Source: Sulfuricurvum sp. (GTDB taxonomy: Bacteria; Campylobacterota; Campylobacteria; Campylobacterales; Sulfurimonadaceae). Taken from it: a stretch of 64,000 nt of DNA. Shown in pieces: positions 34,210 through 44,126 of the stretch. The DNA lies in the NCBI GenBank assembly GCA_028718525.1, contig JAQULP010000005.1, positions 1-64,000 on the forward strand, written 5' to 3'. The translations under genes and the position numbers were made by a program. The number at the start of each line of letters is the position of its first letter. The stretch's first letter is position 1. The notes under the pieces are model-generated. The model saw only the letters and a list, made by a program, of their open reading frames with translations, had not been told where the DNA came from and ran no database searches.

Positions 34210-35403
34210 CAACTGCATCGCTTGGATCATATCTTTATCCCCTCGTCCTGAGAGGCTGACTATGATGGTTTTTCCTTTGAATGATTCACCCATTTTTTTC
34301 AGATAACCGATGGCGTGAGCACTTTCAAACGCGGGGACGATCCCCTCTGCGCGGCTGAGCCAGACAAACGATTCCATCGCCTCATTGTCTGTGACACTGT
34401 CGTAAATCACCTTTCCCTGTTCCATCAGGTAGGAGTGTTCCGGTCCGATCCCCGGATAGTCTAGACCTGCAGAGATGGAGTGGGCTTCGTGGATTTGCCC
34501 CTCATCGCTTTGGAGCAGATAGCTGAGCTGACCGTGCAGTATTCCCGGGCGTCCTAGAGCGAGTGATGCTCCGTGCTGACCCGATGTGAGTCCTCGGCCT
34601 CCTGCTTCGATACCAACACACTGAACGCTCTCTTCGTTGATGAAATGGGCGAACATCCCCAGTGCATTCGATCCGCCGCCGATGCATGCCACGACGTAAT
34701 CGGGGAGGCTCCCGTGCTGCGCTAAAATCTGAGCTTTGGCTTCATAGCTGATAATTGCTTGAAAATCACGCACCATCAGAGGGTAGGGGTGGGGACCCGC
34801 CGCAGTGCCGATAATGTAAAACGTGTCGCGTGCATGGGTCACCCAATGGCGGATCGCTTCGTTCATGGCGTCTTTGAGGGTTTTAGAACCGCTTTCGACG
34901 GGGTGTACCGTGGCTCCGAGGAGTTTCATCCGAAAGACATTGAGTTCTTGGCGCGCCACGTCTTTTGCTCCCATAAATATTTCACACTCCAGCCCCATGA
35001 GCGCTGCGATGGTGGCGGTGGCGACTCCGTGCTGTCCCGCTCCGGTTTCAGCGATGATTTTCGTTTTTCCCATCCGTTTGGCGAGGAGCCCTTGGGCGAT
35101 GGTATTGTTGACTTTGTGCGCACCCGTGTGGTTGAGATCTTCACGTTTGAGATAGATCGATGCCCCCAGCTCTTCGGAGATGCTTTTGGCGAGATAAAGC
35201 GGTGAGGGACGACCGACATAATCATTCAACAGAGCATTGACTTCAGACCAAAACTGCGGATCAAAACGGTACAATTTATAAACACTATCAAGCTCGATCA
35301 ACGCGGGCATTAGCGTCTCAGGGACAAACCGTCCTCCGAATTTACCAAAATGTCCCGTTTCGTCGGGATCAAAATCAAAGGCAGTAGGGATGTAAGGGTT
35401 CAT
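34198..35403 (-). CDS. trpB: tryptophan synthase beta chain
   Basis: 401 residues, normal length. It makes L-tryptophan from indole and serine with PLP: K97 in [10 protein letters not shown] is the PLP lysine, [10 protein letters not shown] the phosphate-binding loop, and GRGDKDM lies near the C-terminus. Starts [20 protein letters not shown], a canonical TrpB1. No trpA is adjacent; it is last in a thiamine-gene operon, overlapping gpx by 4 bp, so the alpha subunit must be elsewhere if the complex is made. Confidence 0.97.
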   Translation of the reverse strand: MNPYIPTAFDFDPDETGHFGKFGGRFVPETLMPALIELDSVYKLYRFDPQFWSEVNALLNDYVGRPSPLYLAKSISEELGASIYLKREDLNHTGAHKVNNTIAQGLLAKRMGKTKIIAETGAGQHGVATATIAALMGLECEIFMGAKDVARQELNVFRMKLLGATVHPVESGSKTLKDAMNEAIRHWVTHARDTFYIIGTAAGPHPYPLMVRDFQAIISYEAKAQILAQHGSLPDYVVACIGGGSNALGMFAHFINEESVQCVGIEAGGRGLTSGQHGASLALGRPGILHGQLSYLLQSDEGQIHEAHSISAGLDYPGIGPEHSYLMEQGKVIYDSVTDNEAMESFVWLSRAEGIVPAFESAHAIGYLKKMGESFKGKTIIVSLSGRGDKDMIQAMQLLNL

Positions 35404-35894
35404 TTGCTATCCAATAGTTTTTGAATATCAGCTTCGATCGATTCTGGGGTCGTCGAGGGGGCATAACGGCGGACTACTTTTCCCTCCCGATCGATCAGAA
35501 ATTTAGTAAAGTTCCATTTGATGATTTCGCTTCCCAAGACTCCGAGGGCATTTTGTTTGAGGTAGCGATAAAGTGGATGGGAGTTGGCGCCGTTAACGTC
35601 GATTTTGGCAAACATCGGAAACGTTACCCCATAATTGACACGGCAAAAATTCTCGATCCCCGCTTCACTCAGTGGCTCTTGAGCGGCGAACTGGTTGCAC
35701 GGAAAACCCAGAACGACAAACCCTTGGTGTTTGTGATTTTTGTAGAGTTTTTCCAACCCCTCAAACTGCGGGGTAAACCCGCATCCGCTTGCGGTGTTGA
35801 CAATCAGCATCACTTTGCCTTTGTAGGGTGAGAGCGTCGTTTTTTCTTTATGCAAATCCAAAACATCAAAATCGTAAATCGTTGGTGAAGACAT
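35400..35894 (-). CDS. glutathione peroxidase-family thiol peroxidase
   Basis: 164 residues from ATG 35894 (GGAG 7 bp upstream); an upstream frame would add a hydrophobic segment from the intergenic region. Catalytic Cys C38 in [11 protein letters not shown], then [12 protein letters not shown] with the Gln, and [11 protein letters not shown] with the Trp. A Cys-type (not Sec) Gpx that reduces peroxides with thioredoxin or glutathione. Overlaps trpB start by 4 bp. Confidence 0.95.
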   Translation of the reverse strand: MSSPTIYDFDVLDLHKEKTTLSPYKGKVMLIVNTASGCGFTPQFEGLEKLYKNHKHQGFVVLGFPCNQFAAQEPLSEAGIENFCRVNYGVTFPMFAKIDVNGANSHPLYRYLKQNALGVLGSEIIKWNFTKFLIDREGKVVRRYAPSTTPESIEADIQKLLDSK

Positions 35895-35931
35895 AAGAGT
35901 ACTCCAAAGTAAGATAAGGGTAAATAAGGTT

Positions 35932-36444
35932 TTATACAACAGGCTTGTTTGCCCTAATATTGTTGGTAATAGTGGCGTAACATCCCTGACCAAAAAATAG
36001 TGTCGGTTGTGACGGTACACTTATATTGATGTATGTTTCTTGAATTTCTAAGATAAATAAGGTGTGATCTCCATTTTGATAGGTGTCGATTACGTCACAT
36101 GCAAAGACCGTATCAGATTCATCAATGATCATATTTCCATTTTTATCACGATTTGTTGCTGTGAGTCCTGAATCTGCAAGCTTATCACCGCCATGCGCTC
36201 TGCCACAGATATCGATTGCTTCATAGGAAGAAAACGGAAGAAAGTTAAGGGTGCAGCTACGATATTCTAAGAGCATAGTGTGAGTCATATTTTCTTCTCT
36301 AACACCAATTGCATAACGAAACGGGCTTTTGCTAATAGGCATATGCCATGAAAGAGCCATAAGATTGTCTTGGCATCCTACAAGGATTGCTATTCGAGGT
36401 TGGTAATGTGCTGGAGAAGTAAAATAATCAGATGGTATCAGCAT
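35932..36444 (-). CDS. flavin reductase-like flavoprotein
   Basis: 170 residues. The split-barrel flavin-reductase pattern is visible: [20 protein letters not shown], then [20 protein letters not shown] and [20 protein letters not shown]. These proteins bind FMN and often supply reduced flavin to a monooxygenase. It lies between the NMT1-like gene (11 bp) and gpx, in a thiamine-type operon, so it may support pyrimidine or thiazole chemistry. That role is inference. Confidence 0.85.
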   Translation of the reverse strand: MLIPSDYFTSPAHYQPRIAILVGCQDNLMALSWHMPISKSPFRYAIGVREENMTHTMLLEYRSCTLNFLPFSSYEAIDICGRAHGGDKLADSGLTATNRDKNGNMIIDESDTVFACDVIDTYQNGDHTLFILEIQETYINISVPSQPTLFFGQGCYATITNNIRANKPVV

Positions 36445-36455
36445 AGGCTATTTCC

Positions 36456-37334
36456 TTATACTAAGAATGCAGTTTTAAATTTTTCAACATCAAGATTAGT
36501 TATCCCGATCTCTGTAAAAAATTCCAAAATAGGGAGCTCTTTTTCGTAATGGGAGGCAAAGATGGGATTAAAACATGCCATCGTAGCATGGAGAATATCA
36601 TCCATTAATGGAGAACTTTCGCTTTCAGTATAAGCGTAGTATTCGCGCATCGCAATTTCAGGATAATCGCGGATAAAAAGAATGGCCTCTTTGATTGCAC
36701 TGACAAACGCTTCACACACAGCGGTATTCTGATGGTAAAAGGGTTTATTGACGAAAATATCGAGTGCACTGAAATTGGCAAATCTCGCATTTTCGGCATC
36801 GAGATAGAGTACTTCCATCCCCTCGTGCGCTGCTTCTACTCCTTCGAAATTGTAAAAGTACAGCCATCCCGCGTCGGCACCTTCGTTCATATATTTGAGG
36901 TGTTCAAATCCATTAGGGACGAAAGTGACTTGTTCTCGTGTTACCTCGACACCTTCCTGGGCATAAAAACGGCGGATGATCTCAAATCCGACGGTGTTGG
37001 TGGTTTCATTGGATACAGGGGTGGTAACGGTGATGGTTTCGCCGTTTTTGAGTTTATCGTAAGAGGAGGCTTTTAAAAGAACTCCCCCTTGGGTCTCGAA
37101 ATACATCCCGAGTGAGAGAAAGTTCTCATGGAACTGCTCGATCAAATGGAGCGGCTCATTCGTCGCAAACGCAATATTACCGGCAAGAAGTTCGCTCAAA
37201 CCGTCGTAGTGCTCATCCGGTTCGATCAGCTCAAATTCGATCCCGTTTTTTTCAAAAATTCCCATTCGCTGAGCGATGATAAAGGGGAGATGATCGGGGT
37301 TTAAAAACCATTCGATGGCGAGTTGCAGTTTCAT
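36456..37334 (-). CDS. cytosolic NMT1/THI5-type protein in the thiamine operon
   Basis: 292 residues from ATG 37334; the frame open to 37628 overlaps thiE. The fold is that of HMP-binding ThiY and yeast THI5: IEWFLNPDHLPFIIAQRMGI, then FELIEPDEHYDGLSELLAGN and AFATNEPL. It has no signal peptide or lipobox, unlike ThiY transporters, and no permease is nearby. The THI5 CCCFC motif is not seen (here GWLYFYNFEG). Cytosolic synthesis or carriage of a pyrimidine precursor is possible. Its start overlaps the thiE stop. Confidence 0.8.
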   Translation of the reverse strand: MKLQLAIEWFLNPDHLPFIIAQRMGIFEKNGIEFELIEPDEHYDGLSELLAGNIAFATNEPLHLIEQFHENFLSLGMYFETQGGVLLKASSYDKLKNGETITVTTPVSNETTNTVGFEIIRRFYAQEGVEVTREQVTFVPNGFEHLKYMNEGADAGWLYFYNFEGVEAAHEGMEVLYLDAENARFANFSALDIFVNKPFYHQNTAVCEAFVSAIKEAILFIRDYPEIAMREYYAYTESESSPLMDDILHATMACFNPIFASHYEKELPILEFFTEIGITNLDVEKFKTAFLV

Positions 37335-37945
37335 AGTGACATTCCTTGTTTGAGTTGAGTGATATTGCGTTTGATATTTCCCTCCCAGATGGCGCCGACG
37401 ACGCTGATCATATCGGGTTTGTACGCGGCTACTTGGTGGATGTTGGTGATATTGATCCCTCCGATGGCGCAGATAGGTATGGTTAATGCCTCTTTCGCCC
37501 TCTCCAGTACGCTCATCGATACGATCCCCGAATGCGGTTTTGTAGGGGAGGGGAAAAAAGAGCCGAATGCGACATAATCGGCTCCCCCCGCCTGAGCTTC
37601 GAGTGCTTTGCGGATACTCCCATAGCACGATACTCCGATAAAACCGTTGGTAAAGATCGCTTTTGCTTCCCCAAAACTCTTATCGTCTTTGCCGATGTGC
37701 AGACCATCGGCTCCTATTTTTTGGGCGAGATGAGCTCGATCATCGATGATGAAGGGGACATTATGGAGGCGGCACAGATGGAGCACCTGCCGAGCAAGGG
37801 TTTCGATCTCCTCATCACTCGATGTTTTGTCTCGAAATTGGAGCAGTGCGATGCCTGTTTCGAGTGCCTCTTCGACTTGGGTTAAAATACTCTCTTTCGG
37901 AGTGAGGATTTCATCGGTTATCGCATAGATACCTTTAGGCAACAT
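37331..37945 (-). CDS. thiE: thiamine-phosphate synthase
   Basis: 204 residues, normal ThiE length. It couples HMP-PP with thiazole phosphate to make thiamine phosphate. Motifs: YAITDE, LLQFRDKTSSDEE, VPFIIDDRAHLAQKIGADGL with HIG, and a C-terminal phosphate loop (GGINITN, SVVGAIW). A TIM barrel, cytosolic. It overlaps thiD by 11 bp and the NMT1-like gene by 4 bp, an arrangement that fits coordinated thiamine synthesis. Confidence 0.96.
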   Translation of the reverse strand: MLPKGIYAITDEILTPKESILTQVEEALETGIALLQFRDKTSSDEEIETLARQVLHLCRLHNVPFIIDDRAHLAQKIGADGLHIGKDDKSFGEAKAIFTNGFIGVSCYGSIRKALEAQAGGADYVAFGSFFPSPTKPHSGIVSMSVLERAKEALTIPICAIGGINITNIHQVAAYKPDMISVVGAIWEGNIKRNITQLKQGMSL

Positions 37946-38705
37946 GGATGCCTCCGGCTTTATGGTTGATGGGACCTCGGCCGTGGCCTAGGGAGGGGGC
38001 AGACCGTATCGCTTCAGTGATGAAATGCTTCGATCGCACAATTGACTCTTCGAGGGAATGACCAAGTGCAAGATTGGCGGCGATGGCAGAGGAATACGAA
38101 CATCCTGTGCCGTGCTGGGAGGTCGAGTCGATTATTTCAGAGGTAAATACCCGTTTTTGATGACCAAAATACAAAAGATCAGCAGAGATTTTTTCCATCA
38201 CATGGTGTTTAATTAAAACAGGAGCAGGATGATTAATAAGTGTATTCAGAGAGTCAGTATCACCATTTTTATACCCAAAGAGTCGATAGGCTTCATGTAA
38301 ATTGGGTGTCGTGAGGGTGACAATACGGCTGAAATCATAGAGTGCGCTGATAGCATCGTCTTGGAGCAGTGGCGAGCCTGCTTTGGAGATACAGACCGGA
38401 TCAAGGATAATGGGGATGTCCAAAGGAGCGATGATGGAAGTGATCGTTTCGATAATCTCGCGGCTGTAGAGCATCCCAATTTTGATAGCGCTGAGGCGAA
38501 AGTCTCTTAAAACACTTTCAATCTGTGCTGCAACAAAATGTGCAGGAACAGGATGGATGGATTGAACTCCTGTTGTGTTTTGTGCCGTTAAGACGGTGAT
38601 AGCGCTGGTACCAAATACTCCGAATGCTTCAAATGTTTTTAAATCGGCTTGAATCCCGGCACCGCCGCTACTGTCTGAACCTGCGATGGTAAGTACGACT
38701 TTCAT
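37935..38705 (-). CDS. thiD: HMP/HMP-P kinase
   Basis: 256 residues. A ribokinase-fold enzyme phosphorylating hydroxymethylpyrimidine twice. Motifs: VVLTIAGSDSSGGAGIQADL at the N-terminus, SAITVLTAQNTTGVQ, ILDPVCISKAGSPLL and the anion hole/catalytic Asp in DSTSQHGTGCSYSSA. First gene of the thi-trpB operon. No TPP riboswitch consensus was found in the 190 bp upstream. Confidence 0.96.
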   Translation of the reverse strand: MKVVLTIAGSDSSGGAGIQADLKTFEAFGVFGTSAITVLTAQNTTGVQSIHPVPAHFVAAQIESVLRDFRLSAIKIGMLYSREIIETITSIIAPLDIPIILDPVCISKAGSPLLQDDAISALYDFSRIVTLTTPNLHEAYRLFGYKNGDTDSLNTLINHPAPVLIKHHVMEKISADLLYFGHQKRVFTSEIIDSTSQHGTGCSYSSAIAANLALGHSLEESIVRSKHFITEAIRSAPSLGHGRGPINHKAGGIHVA

Positions 38706-38898
38706 GACAACTCTCTTTTTTAACGTTATTGTAGAAAAAGAGGAAATTTATTCGTAGAGAAAATATGGCGGTTGGTGCTACAAACTGCTTTTAGATTTTT
38801 CCAAAGTCTTATTAACTTTGTTTGTTGAACAATGCTGTAGGAATTTTCTGGAAACCTATTAGATCATTTCTGACAAAACCACAGTATGCGCCGCATAT

Positions 38899-39779
38899 CT
38901 ATTTCCCGCTGTCGATATGGGAGCGTAAAGAGAGGGTTTTTGGGTAGGGGGTGAGAAAGGTTTGATCGAGCAGATATCCGGTGTTGTATTTTTTGGCATA
39001 AAGATGGATGGTCGAAACGGGGACGATCAGGGGGACAATCTTGGCAGCGTAATCGTCGATATGCGTATGCAGGGTCTCTTTTTCATTTTTACTTAATTCG
39101 TTTTTGAAAAATCCGGCCAAATGTTCTAAGACGTTGCGGGTCCGTTTGATGGAACTTTTTCGTGAAATAGCGGTTTTAAATCCCAGTTCGTATATCCCCA
39201 ACAAAGTCTCCAACGAATGGTTGCTCCGGTTGGCGACCACATTTCCCAGTTCCCGATAGAGGGGTTGGTTGCTTTAAACCGCTCATACGCATCATAGGCA
39301 AAAATCTGCATCACGAAGTTCTCTCTCAGCCATGCATCCTCCAGCCGTCCCTCTTCTTCCATCGGCAGCAGCGGAAACCGCTCGCGGCATATATGCATGA
39401 ATACACCGTCTTCTTTCCCTTCGCAGTAGCCGTTTTCCAGATAGAGTTTGGCACTTTTCATACCGCAGCTGGGGGATTTGGATTTGAAGATGATTCCGCA
39501 TAGAGGCTTGGATGCGAGTTTTTCGAGTTCACTGTCGCTGCTTTGGAGGAGTGTATCCGTCAAATCCTCGCCGCTTTTGTTGGATTGAACCCGCAGGGCA
39601 TCGTCAATACGGACCAAACGTACGGAAGGACGCGGAGTTCCAAAGGCTAAATGTTCAGGGCAAAAAGGGGTGAAATCGGCAAAAGCAGAGAGTTCATCGG
39701 TGATGAAACGGTCTCGCTTATGTCCGCCGTCAAATCGGATGTGTTCGCCCAACAGGCAGGAGGATACCGCAAGGGTCAT
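38899..39779 (-). pseudogene. DUF523-DUF1722 protein (YbgA-like), split by a frameshift
   Basis: From ATG 39779 the first frame gives the Cys-rich DUF523 part (VSSCLLGEHIRFDGGHKRDR, KSPSCGMKSAKLY) and then loses family character after YERFKATNP. In another frame the expected DUF1722 part continues: NQPLYRELGNVVANRSNHSL, ETLLGIYELGF, TIHLYAKKYN. One missing base near 39262-39274 (GCAACCAACCCC) explains this. Intact relatives fuse the two domains. It may be a real mutation or a sequencing error. The start overlaps the LytTR gene by 4 bp. Confidence 0.8.
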
Positions 39780-40471
39780 GGAGTTGTTCCTTTAAATAGG
39801 TAACGAAAGTGTTTGGCTCCCTCTTTGGAGCTCTCTATGGACTCTTTGATTCCATCGAAAGTAAAGCTCAGGCGGCTTTGATCGATCGTCTCTATCTCTT
39901 TGATACGGTTGAGATTAATGAGATACGAGCGGTGAACACGCAAAAATCCGTACGGTTCGAGTAGAGTTTCGACCTCGGATATTTTTTTCGGATAGTATGA
40001 AAACCCCTCAGCGGAGCGGAAAATGACTTCGGATAGATCGGCTTTGACGTAAAAAATGGCTTCTGCGGTAAGGAGATAGTGATTATCTCCCGCTTTGGAG
40101 ATGAGGCGGAGCTCTTTAGGTTTGATACTCACTCGAGCGATGGCACGTTCCAGTGCTTCGGCAGTGTAGGGCTTGAGGAGATAATCGATCGCCCCCACAT
40201 CGAAAGCTTTGAGAGCGTAGTTCTCATGAGCCGTCTGATAAATAATCGAGAGATCCTGATAATGGTATCGCAGGGCGTAGCCGAGCTCAATCCCGTCCAT
40301 TTCTGCCATAGAGATATCCAAAAAGGTGATATCAAAATGGTATTTTGCTGTGAATTCCATCGCTTCGGCACCGCTGGAAGCTTGGGTGATGGAGGTGTGT
40401 CCCAGCGAGTTTAACAGACGTGTCAGTCGAGCGAGGGCGAGCGGTTCATCATCGACGATCAGGATGTTCAT
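39776..40471 (-). CDS. LytTR-family response regulator
   Basis: 231 residues. Receiver domain 1-120: LIVDDEPLALARL, phospho-acceptor D52 in ITFLDISMAEMDG, and KPYTAEAL. LytTR DNA-binding domain about 130-230: FRVHRSYLINLNRIKEIETI in pattern (LRVHRSYLINLNRIK). It partners the LytS-like kinase upstream, whose end overlaps its start by 23 bp. It should bind promoter repeats when phosphorylated; targets are unknown. Confidence 0.95.
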   Translation of the reverse strand: MNILIVDDEPLALARLTRLLNSLGHTSITQASSGAEAMEFTAKYHFDITFLDISMAEMDGIELGYALRYHYQDLSIIYQTAHENYALKAFDVGAIDYLLKPYTAEALERAIARVSIKPKELRLISKAGDNHYLLTAEAIFYVKADLSEVIFRSAEGFSYYPKKISEVETLLEPYGFLRVHRSYLINLNRIKEIETIDQSRLSFTFDGIKESIESSKEGAKHFRYLFKGTTP

Positions 40472-41471
40472 GTCGTTCCTTTAGGGTTATGGTGTAGGTT
40501 GGCGGTTCATGTCGAGTGATGGAGAGTTTGCCGCCGCAGAGATGCTCGAGCCGCTCTTGAAGGTTGGAGAGTCCGATACCGAAAGTTGTTGATGTAATCG
40601 GCGTGCCACTGTTTGAAACCTCTATGTGCAGCGTTTCGTCAAAATAGGTACGGATGGAAATGCTAAAGGGATCAGATGCACGGAACATTCCGTGTTTGAG
40701 GGCATTTTCACACAACAGCTGAATAGAGAATTTGGGAATCAGCCATGAACGAAATTGCGAGGCAGAATCGACATTTAGAACGATAGAGCCTCCGAAGCGG
40801 ATATTTTCGAGGTCGATGTAATCATGAGTATTTTGCAACTCTTCCTCGAGTCGTATGAGCGGTGCTTCGTGCATGGTGTTGCGTAAAAAGGTGGAGATTT
40901 TCAGCACCGCTTCTTCAGCCTTATCGGGGTCTTGGTGTATCAGTTCTGCGAGAGAGTTGAGAGCGTTATAGAGAAAATGGGGATTGAGCTGTGTTTCGAG
41001 CGATCCGACACGGCTTTGGATAAAAAGATGGTTCACATGCTCTTTTTGGTTCCGTGCTTTTACAAACCGATACATCAATGCCCCGATGAGATAGGTGAGT
41101 ATTCCGATGATGGAGCTGTTTTGGTAAGGGTAGGCACTAAACGCGGAGATGATCTCTAGCGGAGTGTTTTGAAGCGCTTCATAGGTGCTTAGTGAACCTA
41201 AAAAGCCGGACAAAAAAGAGAATCCTGCGGCGATAACGTTCCATAGGTGTTTTTCGATTTTAGGGAGGAGATAACGGTTCATAAGGGTTATAAACATGAG
41301 TGAAAAGAGGGTGATAAAAAACCCTAACGCCATCCCAAACAGCCCTCCATGAAGCGGTTTCAAACCCAGCAGATAGTATCCGAATCCTGAGAGGAGGGTT
41401 GAAAACAACATCCCGATCAGCAGTACGCTGATCCAGTCGCGCGGCGTGATCCGAAGCTCGATATTACCCAC
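40449..41471 (-). CDS. LytS-type sensor histidine kinase
   Basis: 340 residues from GTG 41471. Four TM helices (about 14-37, 41-68, 76-101, 115-137), then the His_kinase motif NPHFLYNALNSLAELIHQDP, with H on the phosphorylation helix, and a HATPase part (IQLLCENALKHG, GIGLSNLQERL). It lacks a periplasmic domain, so it probably senses a membrane state. It overlaps both the regulator and the oxidoreductase upstream. Confidence 0.93.
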   Translation of the reverse strand: MGNIELRITPRDWISVLLIGMLFSTLLSGFGYYLLGLKPLHGGLFGMALGFFITLFSLMFITLMNRYLLPKIEKHLWNVIAAGFSFLSGFLGSLSTYEALQNTPLEIISAFSAYPYQNSSIIGILTYLIGALMYRFVKARNQKEHVNHLFIQSRVGSLETQLNPHFLYNALNSLAELIHQDPDKAEEAVLKISTFLRNTMHEAPLIRLEEELQNTHDYIDLENIRFGGSIVLNVDSASQFRSWLIPKFSIQLLCENALKHGMFRASDPFSISIRTYFDETLHIEVSNSGTPITSTTFGIGLSNLQERLEHLCGGKLSITRHEPPTYTITLKERHEHPDRR

Positions 41472-42894
41472 GGATCAACCTTATGCAATTAAATGCACCC
41501 ATAACGATTCCCGGCCACCCTTGCGCGGCGTAGGAGGTATCTCCCACCTGATAAAATCCCGAGATAGGGGTATCGTTCGAGGGGAGGAGGGGAAGAAAAT
41601 TGGAGAGTGTCATGGCGTTGCCTCCCAACTGGGTTCGGTTGATGTAGCGACGGAATGTTTTGGGTGTTGCCGCAAAACTCTCTACGATCTCATCGCTTTG
41701 TATAGAGAGTCTATCACAAATCCATCCTCTAAGCAAATCATGAAGCTCTTGTTTTTGAGTTTTGTAGCGCGATGGGCTTAATCCGAGCCAAATACGTGAA
41801 TCGGTGTGGATCGAGGCGGTGATATGGTAGTACCCAGATGCAAAATCACTGTCAGAAGGATCGCTAAAAGAGACAAAAAGTGATTTGGAGAGAGTATAGG
41901 GAAGGGTAGAATCGCTAATGAGCTGATAGTGATGGTGGAAGAGAGTATCCGTTTTGATTTTCATATAGAGCACATAGGCGCTTTGATGGTTATTCCGTTT
42001 TTCAAAAGAGGCGTAATAGTCTCGGATCTCTTTATCGTCAAACCATCGTGAACTCTCATAATGGGACGTTCCCATAATGAGATTACGGGCATGAATTATC
42101 CCTTGAGTCGTAGTGAGATGATAGAGATCACCTTCACGTTTAACCAATAAGAGTTCACATCCTTTGCGGACATCAGGTATTTTAGAGGTGAGAGACTCAC
42201 ACACTGCCACCATCCCTCCGAGTGGATAGTGGGTTTCGTTGAACGTGTATCCCAATGCGAGAGCCGCCGTAAAAAAATTGATCTTTTCGCTGGTAGCTTG
42301 GGCTACGATGAGGATTTGGGCATCCAAAAAATCGAGATAACTCTCATGAATATCTCCATAAAAATCTTGGATAAATTCTAGAGCATTGGAAAAAAGATAA
42401 CGTCGAAACGTTTTAAGCAGTGGAAAAAAGCTCAGCAATGAGGCTATTTTTTTGAGCCGTGAGCGGTTAGAATAGCTATAGGACGCTTCGAGTGTGTAAA
42501 ACGCTCCTTGGAGTGCATGTATGAGTCTCCAAAATTCATCGTGTTTGGGATGGGGATAAAAACGTTGCATCTCTTCGATGAAGCGATTCAGATCACGGTA
42601 GCGGATACAGCTCTTTTCACCCTGGAGTATCGTGATAGCTGTATCGGTAGCGATAAGATTAGGGGTGACTCCCACGGTATCGAACAATCTTTTAACTATC
42701 CCGCCCTCATGATAACCTGAAATCGTTGTTGCACCGGCATTGTATCTATTGCCGCGATGGATAAAAGTGGAAGCGCACCCCCCGAGTGTAGGCTCTTTTT
42801 CGATCAGTACGACATCATGGTCATGGGCATTCAGGAGTGCTGCGATACTGCATCCGCCGATTCCTCCCCCTACGACTGCATAGTCTCTGATCAT
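41464..42894 (-). CDS. CrtI/phytoene-desaturase-like FAD oxidoreductase
   Basis: 476 residues. The N-terminal FAD Rossmann motif is YAVVGGGIGGCSIAALLNAH, then VVLIEKEPTLGGCAST. The C-terminus has the second FAD motif (GFYQVGDTSYAAQGWPG). It resembles the CrtISO/phytoene desaturase family (amine-oxidase fold), acting on carotenoid-like or other hydrophobic substrates. It overlaps hemH by 4 bp. Substrate cannot be read from sequence. Confidence 0.85.
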   Translation of the reverse strand: MIRDYAVVGGGIGGCSIAALLNAHDHDVVLIEKEPTLGGCASTFIHRGNRYNAGATTISGYHEGGIVKRLFDTVGVTPNLIATDTAITILQGEKSCIRYRDLNRFIEEMQRFYPHPKHDEFWRLIHALQGAFYTLEASYSYSNRSRLKKIASLLSFFPLLKTFRRYLFSNALEFIQDFYGDIHESYLDFLDAQILIVAQATSEKINFFTAALALGYTFNETHYPLGGMVAVCESLTSKIPDVRKGCELLLVKREGDLYHLTTTQGIIHARNLIMGTSHYESSRWFDDKEIRDYYASFEKRNNHQSAYVLYMKIKTDTLFHHHYQLISDSTLPYTLSKSLFVSFSDPSDSDFASGYYHITASIHTDSRIWLGLSPSRYKTQKQELHDLLRGWICDRLSIQSDEIVESFAATPKTFRRYINRTQLGGNAMTLSNFLPLLPSNDTPISGFYQVGDTSYAAQGWPGIVMGAFNCIRLIRG

Positions 42895-43832
42895 GACTGC
42901 ATCGAATGATAGAGCTTTTGCAGCGTTTGGATGAAGAGCGGATGATCGTTCGGTGCTTTGGCGACACGATAATCGACAAATCCCATCGCTTCAGCTTTTT
43001 CACGGTATTCGATTTCCAGTTCAAACTCGGTTTCGGAATTATCGATGGTAAAAGCGATCGGATAGATGACTACTTTTTTCTTTTTCAAAGAGACGAGTTT
43101 ATCTTCCAGATAGGGGCGAATCCACTCCATCGGTCCCAGACGCGACTGATAAGCGAGATGGGTGTTGTGAAAAAAGACTCCCGCATCATTGAGTGCGCGG
43201 CGTACGTGATAAACATTAGCGCGGATATGACGTTGATACAGATCACCTTGGGCAATGACTTTTTTCGGTAATCCGTGGGCGGAAAAAATGAGTTCAAAGT
43301 CACTCGGATCATCATTATCTAGAGCCTCTTTGATCCTCTCTACGATGGCTCCATTATAAGTGATATCATCATAGTAGCGATCAACGGTTCGTATGTTGTC
43401 GGAGATACCGAGTTTTTCGGCTTCATCATAGAGTGCATCGAAAGATGAGAGGGTTGTGGTTGCAGAGAAATGTGGATAGAGCGGTATCGCATAGATCTCA
43501 TCGTATGAAGCGACCGATTGTAAAACGTCATCAGTAAAGGGGGGAGTGTAGCGCATCACATAATGTACCTCCGCATCAACTTCCGCCGAGAGTGCACTCA
43601 CCACACGAGCGGTGTGTCCTACGATCGGTGATTTCCCTCCCAGAAGAGAGTAGTTATGTTCGGCCTCTTTGTGGCGGCGGGATGTGATGAGCCACGCGAT
43701 CATTTTGCGTATCGGCTTCGGGGCACTGATGATACGACGGTCGTTAAACATGTTATTCAAAAAAACTTTTACTTCCGAAAGGTTATTCGGGCCTCCCATA
43801 TTGAGCAAAAGAATTACTTTACGTTTACTCAT
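42891..43832 (-). CDS. hemH: ferrochelatase
   Basis: 313 residues from ATG 43832; a TTG at 43850 is less likely. Inserts ferrous iron into protoporphyrin IX, the last step of protoheme synthesis. Motifs: VILLLNMGGPNNLSEVKVFL, HYVMRYTPPF, YPHFSATTTLSS and the catalytic His in FELIFSAHGLPKKVI; the Glu in NSETEFELEIEYREK is also typical. Its ATG overlaps the stop of a 32-residue membrane ORF (TGATG). Confidence 0.96.
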   Translation of the reverse strand: MSKRKVILLLNMGGPNNLSEVKVFLNNMFNDRRIISAPKPIRKMIAWLITSRRHKEAEHNYSLLGGKSPIVGHTARVVSALSAEVDAEVHYVMRYTPPFTDDVLQSVASYDEIYAIPLYPHFSATTTLSSFDALYDEAEKLGISDNIRTVDRYYDDITYNGAIVERIKEALDNDDPSDFELIFSAHGLPKKVIAQGDLYQRHIRANVYHVRRALNDAGVFFHNTHLAYQSRLGPMEWIRPYLEDKLVSLKKKKVVIYPIAFTIDNSETEFELEIEYREKAEAMGFVDYRVAKAPNDHPLFIQTLQKLYHSMQS

Positions 43833-43930
43833 CAAAATGATCCGTTCCAAATAAAATAAAGTGCGCTATAAACGATGGCAACAGAGCTGACAAGTGAAAA
43901 TAAAGGATAAGACGGGGATAGCTCATTCAT
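43832..43930 (-). CDS. 32-residue single-span membrane protein upstream of hemH
   Basis: ATG 43930 has GGAGAATACA upstream. Reads MNELSPSYPLFSLVSSVAIV, then YSALYFIWNGSF; a helix spans about residues 9-28. The stop TGA shares bases with the hemH ATG (TGATG), so hemH translation is probably coupled to it. Ferrochelatase is membrane-associated; a recruiting or regulatory role is possible but unproven. Confidence 0.65.
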   Translation of the reverse strand: MNELSPSYPLFSLVSSVAIVYSALYFIWNGSF

Positions 43931-44126
43931 TGTATTCTCCTACAAAAAGTTATAGAAGAATCATAAAAAAAAGTGCAATATTTTCGTAGGTGATTTATGT
44001 CGATTGAAGTGGTGAATCTCTAGTTATACGACGAGATCAGCGTCATGTTTTTCAATGTTCTAACCTTGAAGGACTGAATCAATAAAGATGTCTTTTGATG
44101 ACAAAGGTTGGATCAAGAAGTAACAG

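Noticed and set aside
35895..36020. Longer Gpx start giving a hydrophobic N-terminus
   Set aside because: It overlaps the flavin reductase gene end and lacks a ribosome site; ATG 35894 has GGAG at good spacing.
38706..38898. TPP riboswitch before thiD
   Set aside because: The conserved CUGAGA and ACCUGA-type elements could not be found.
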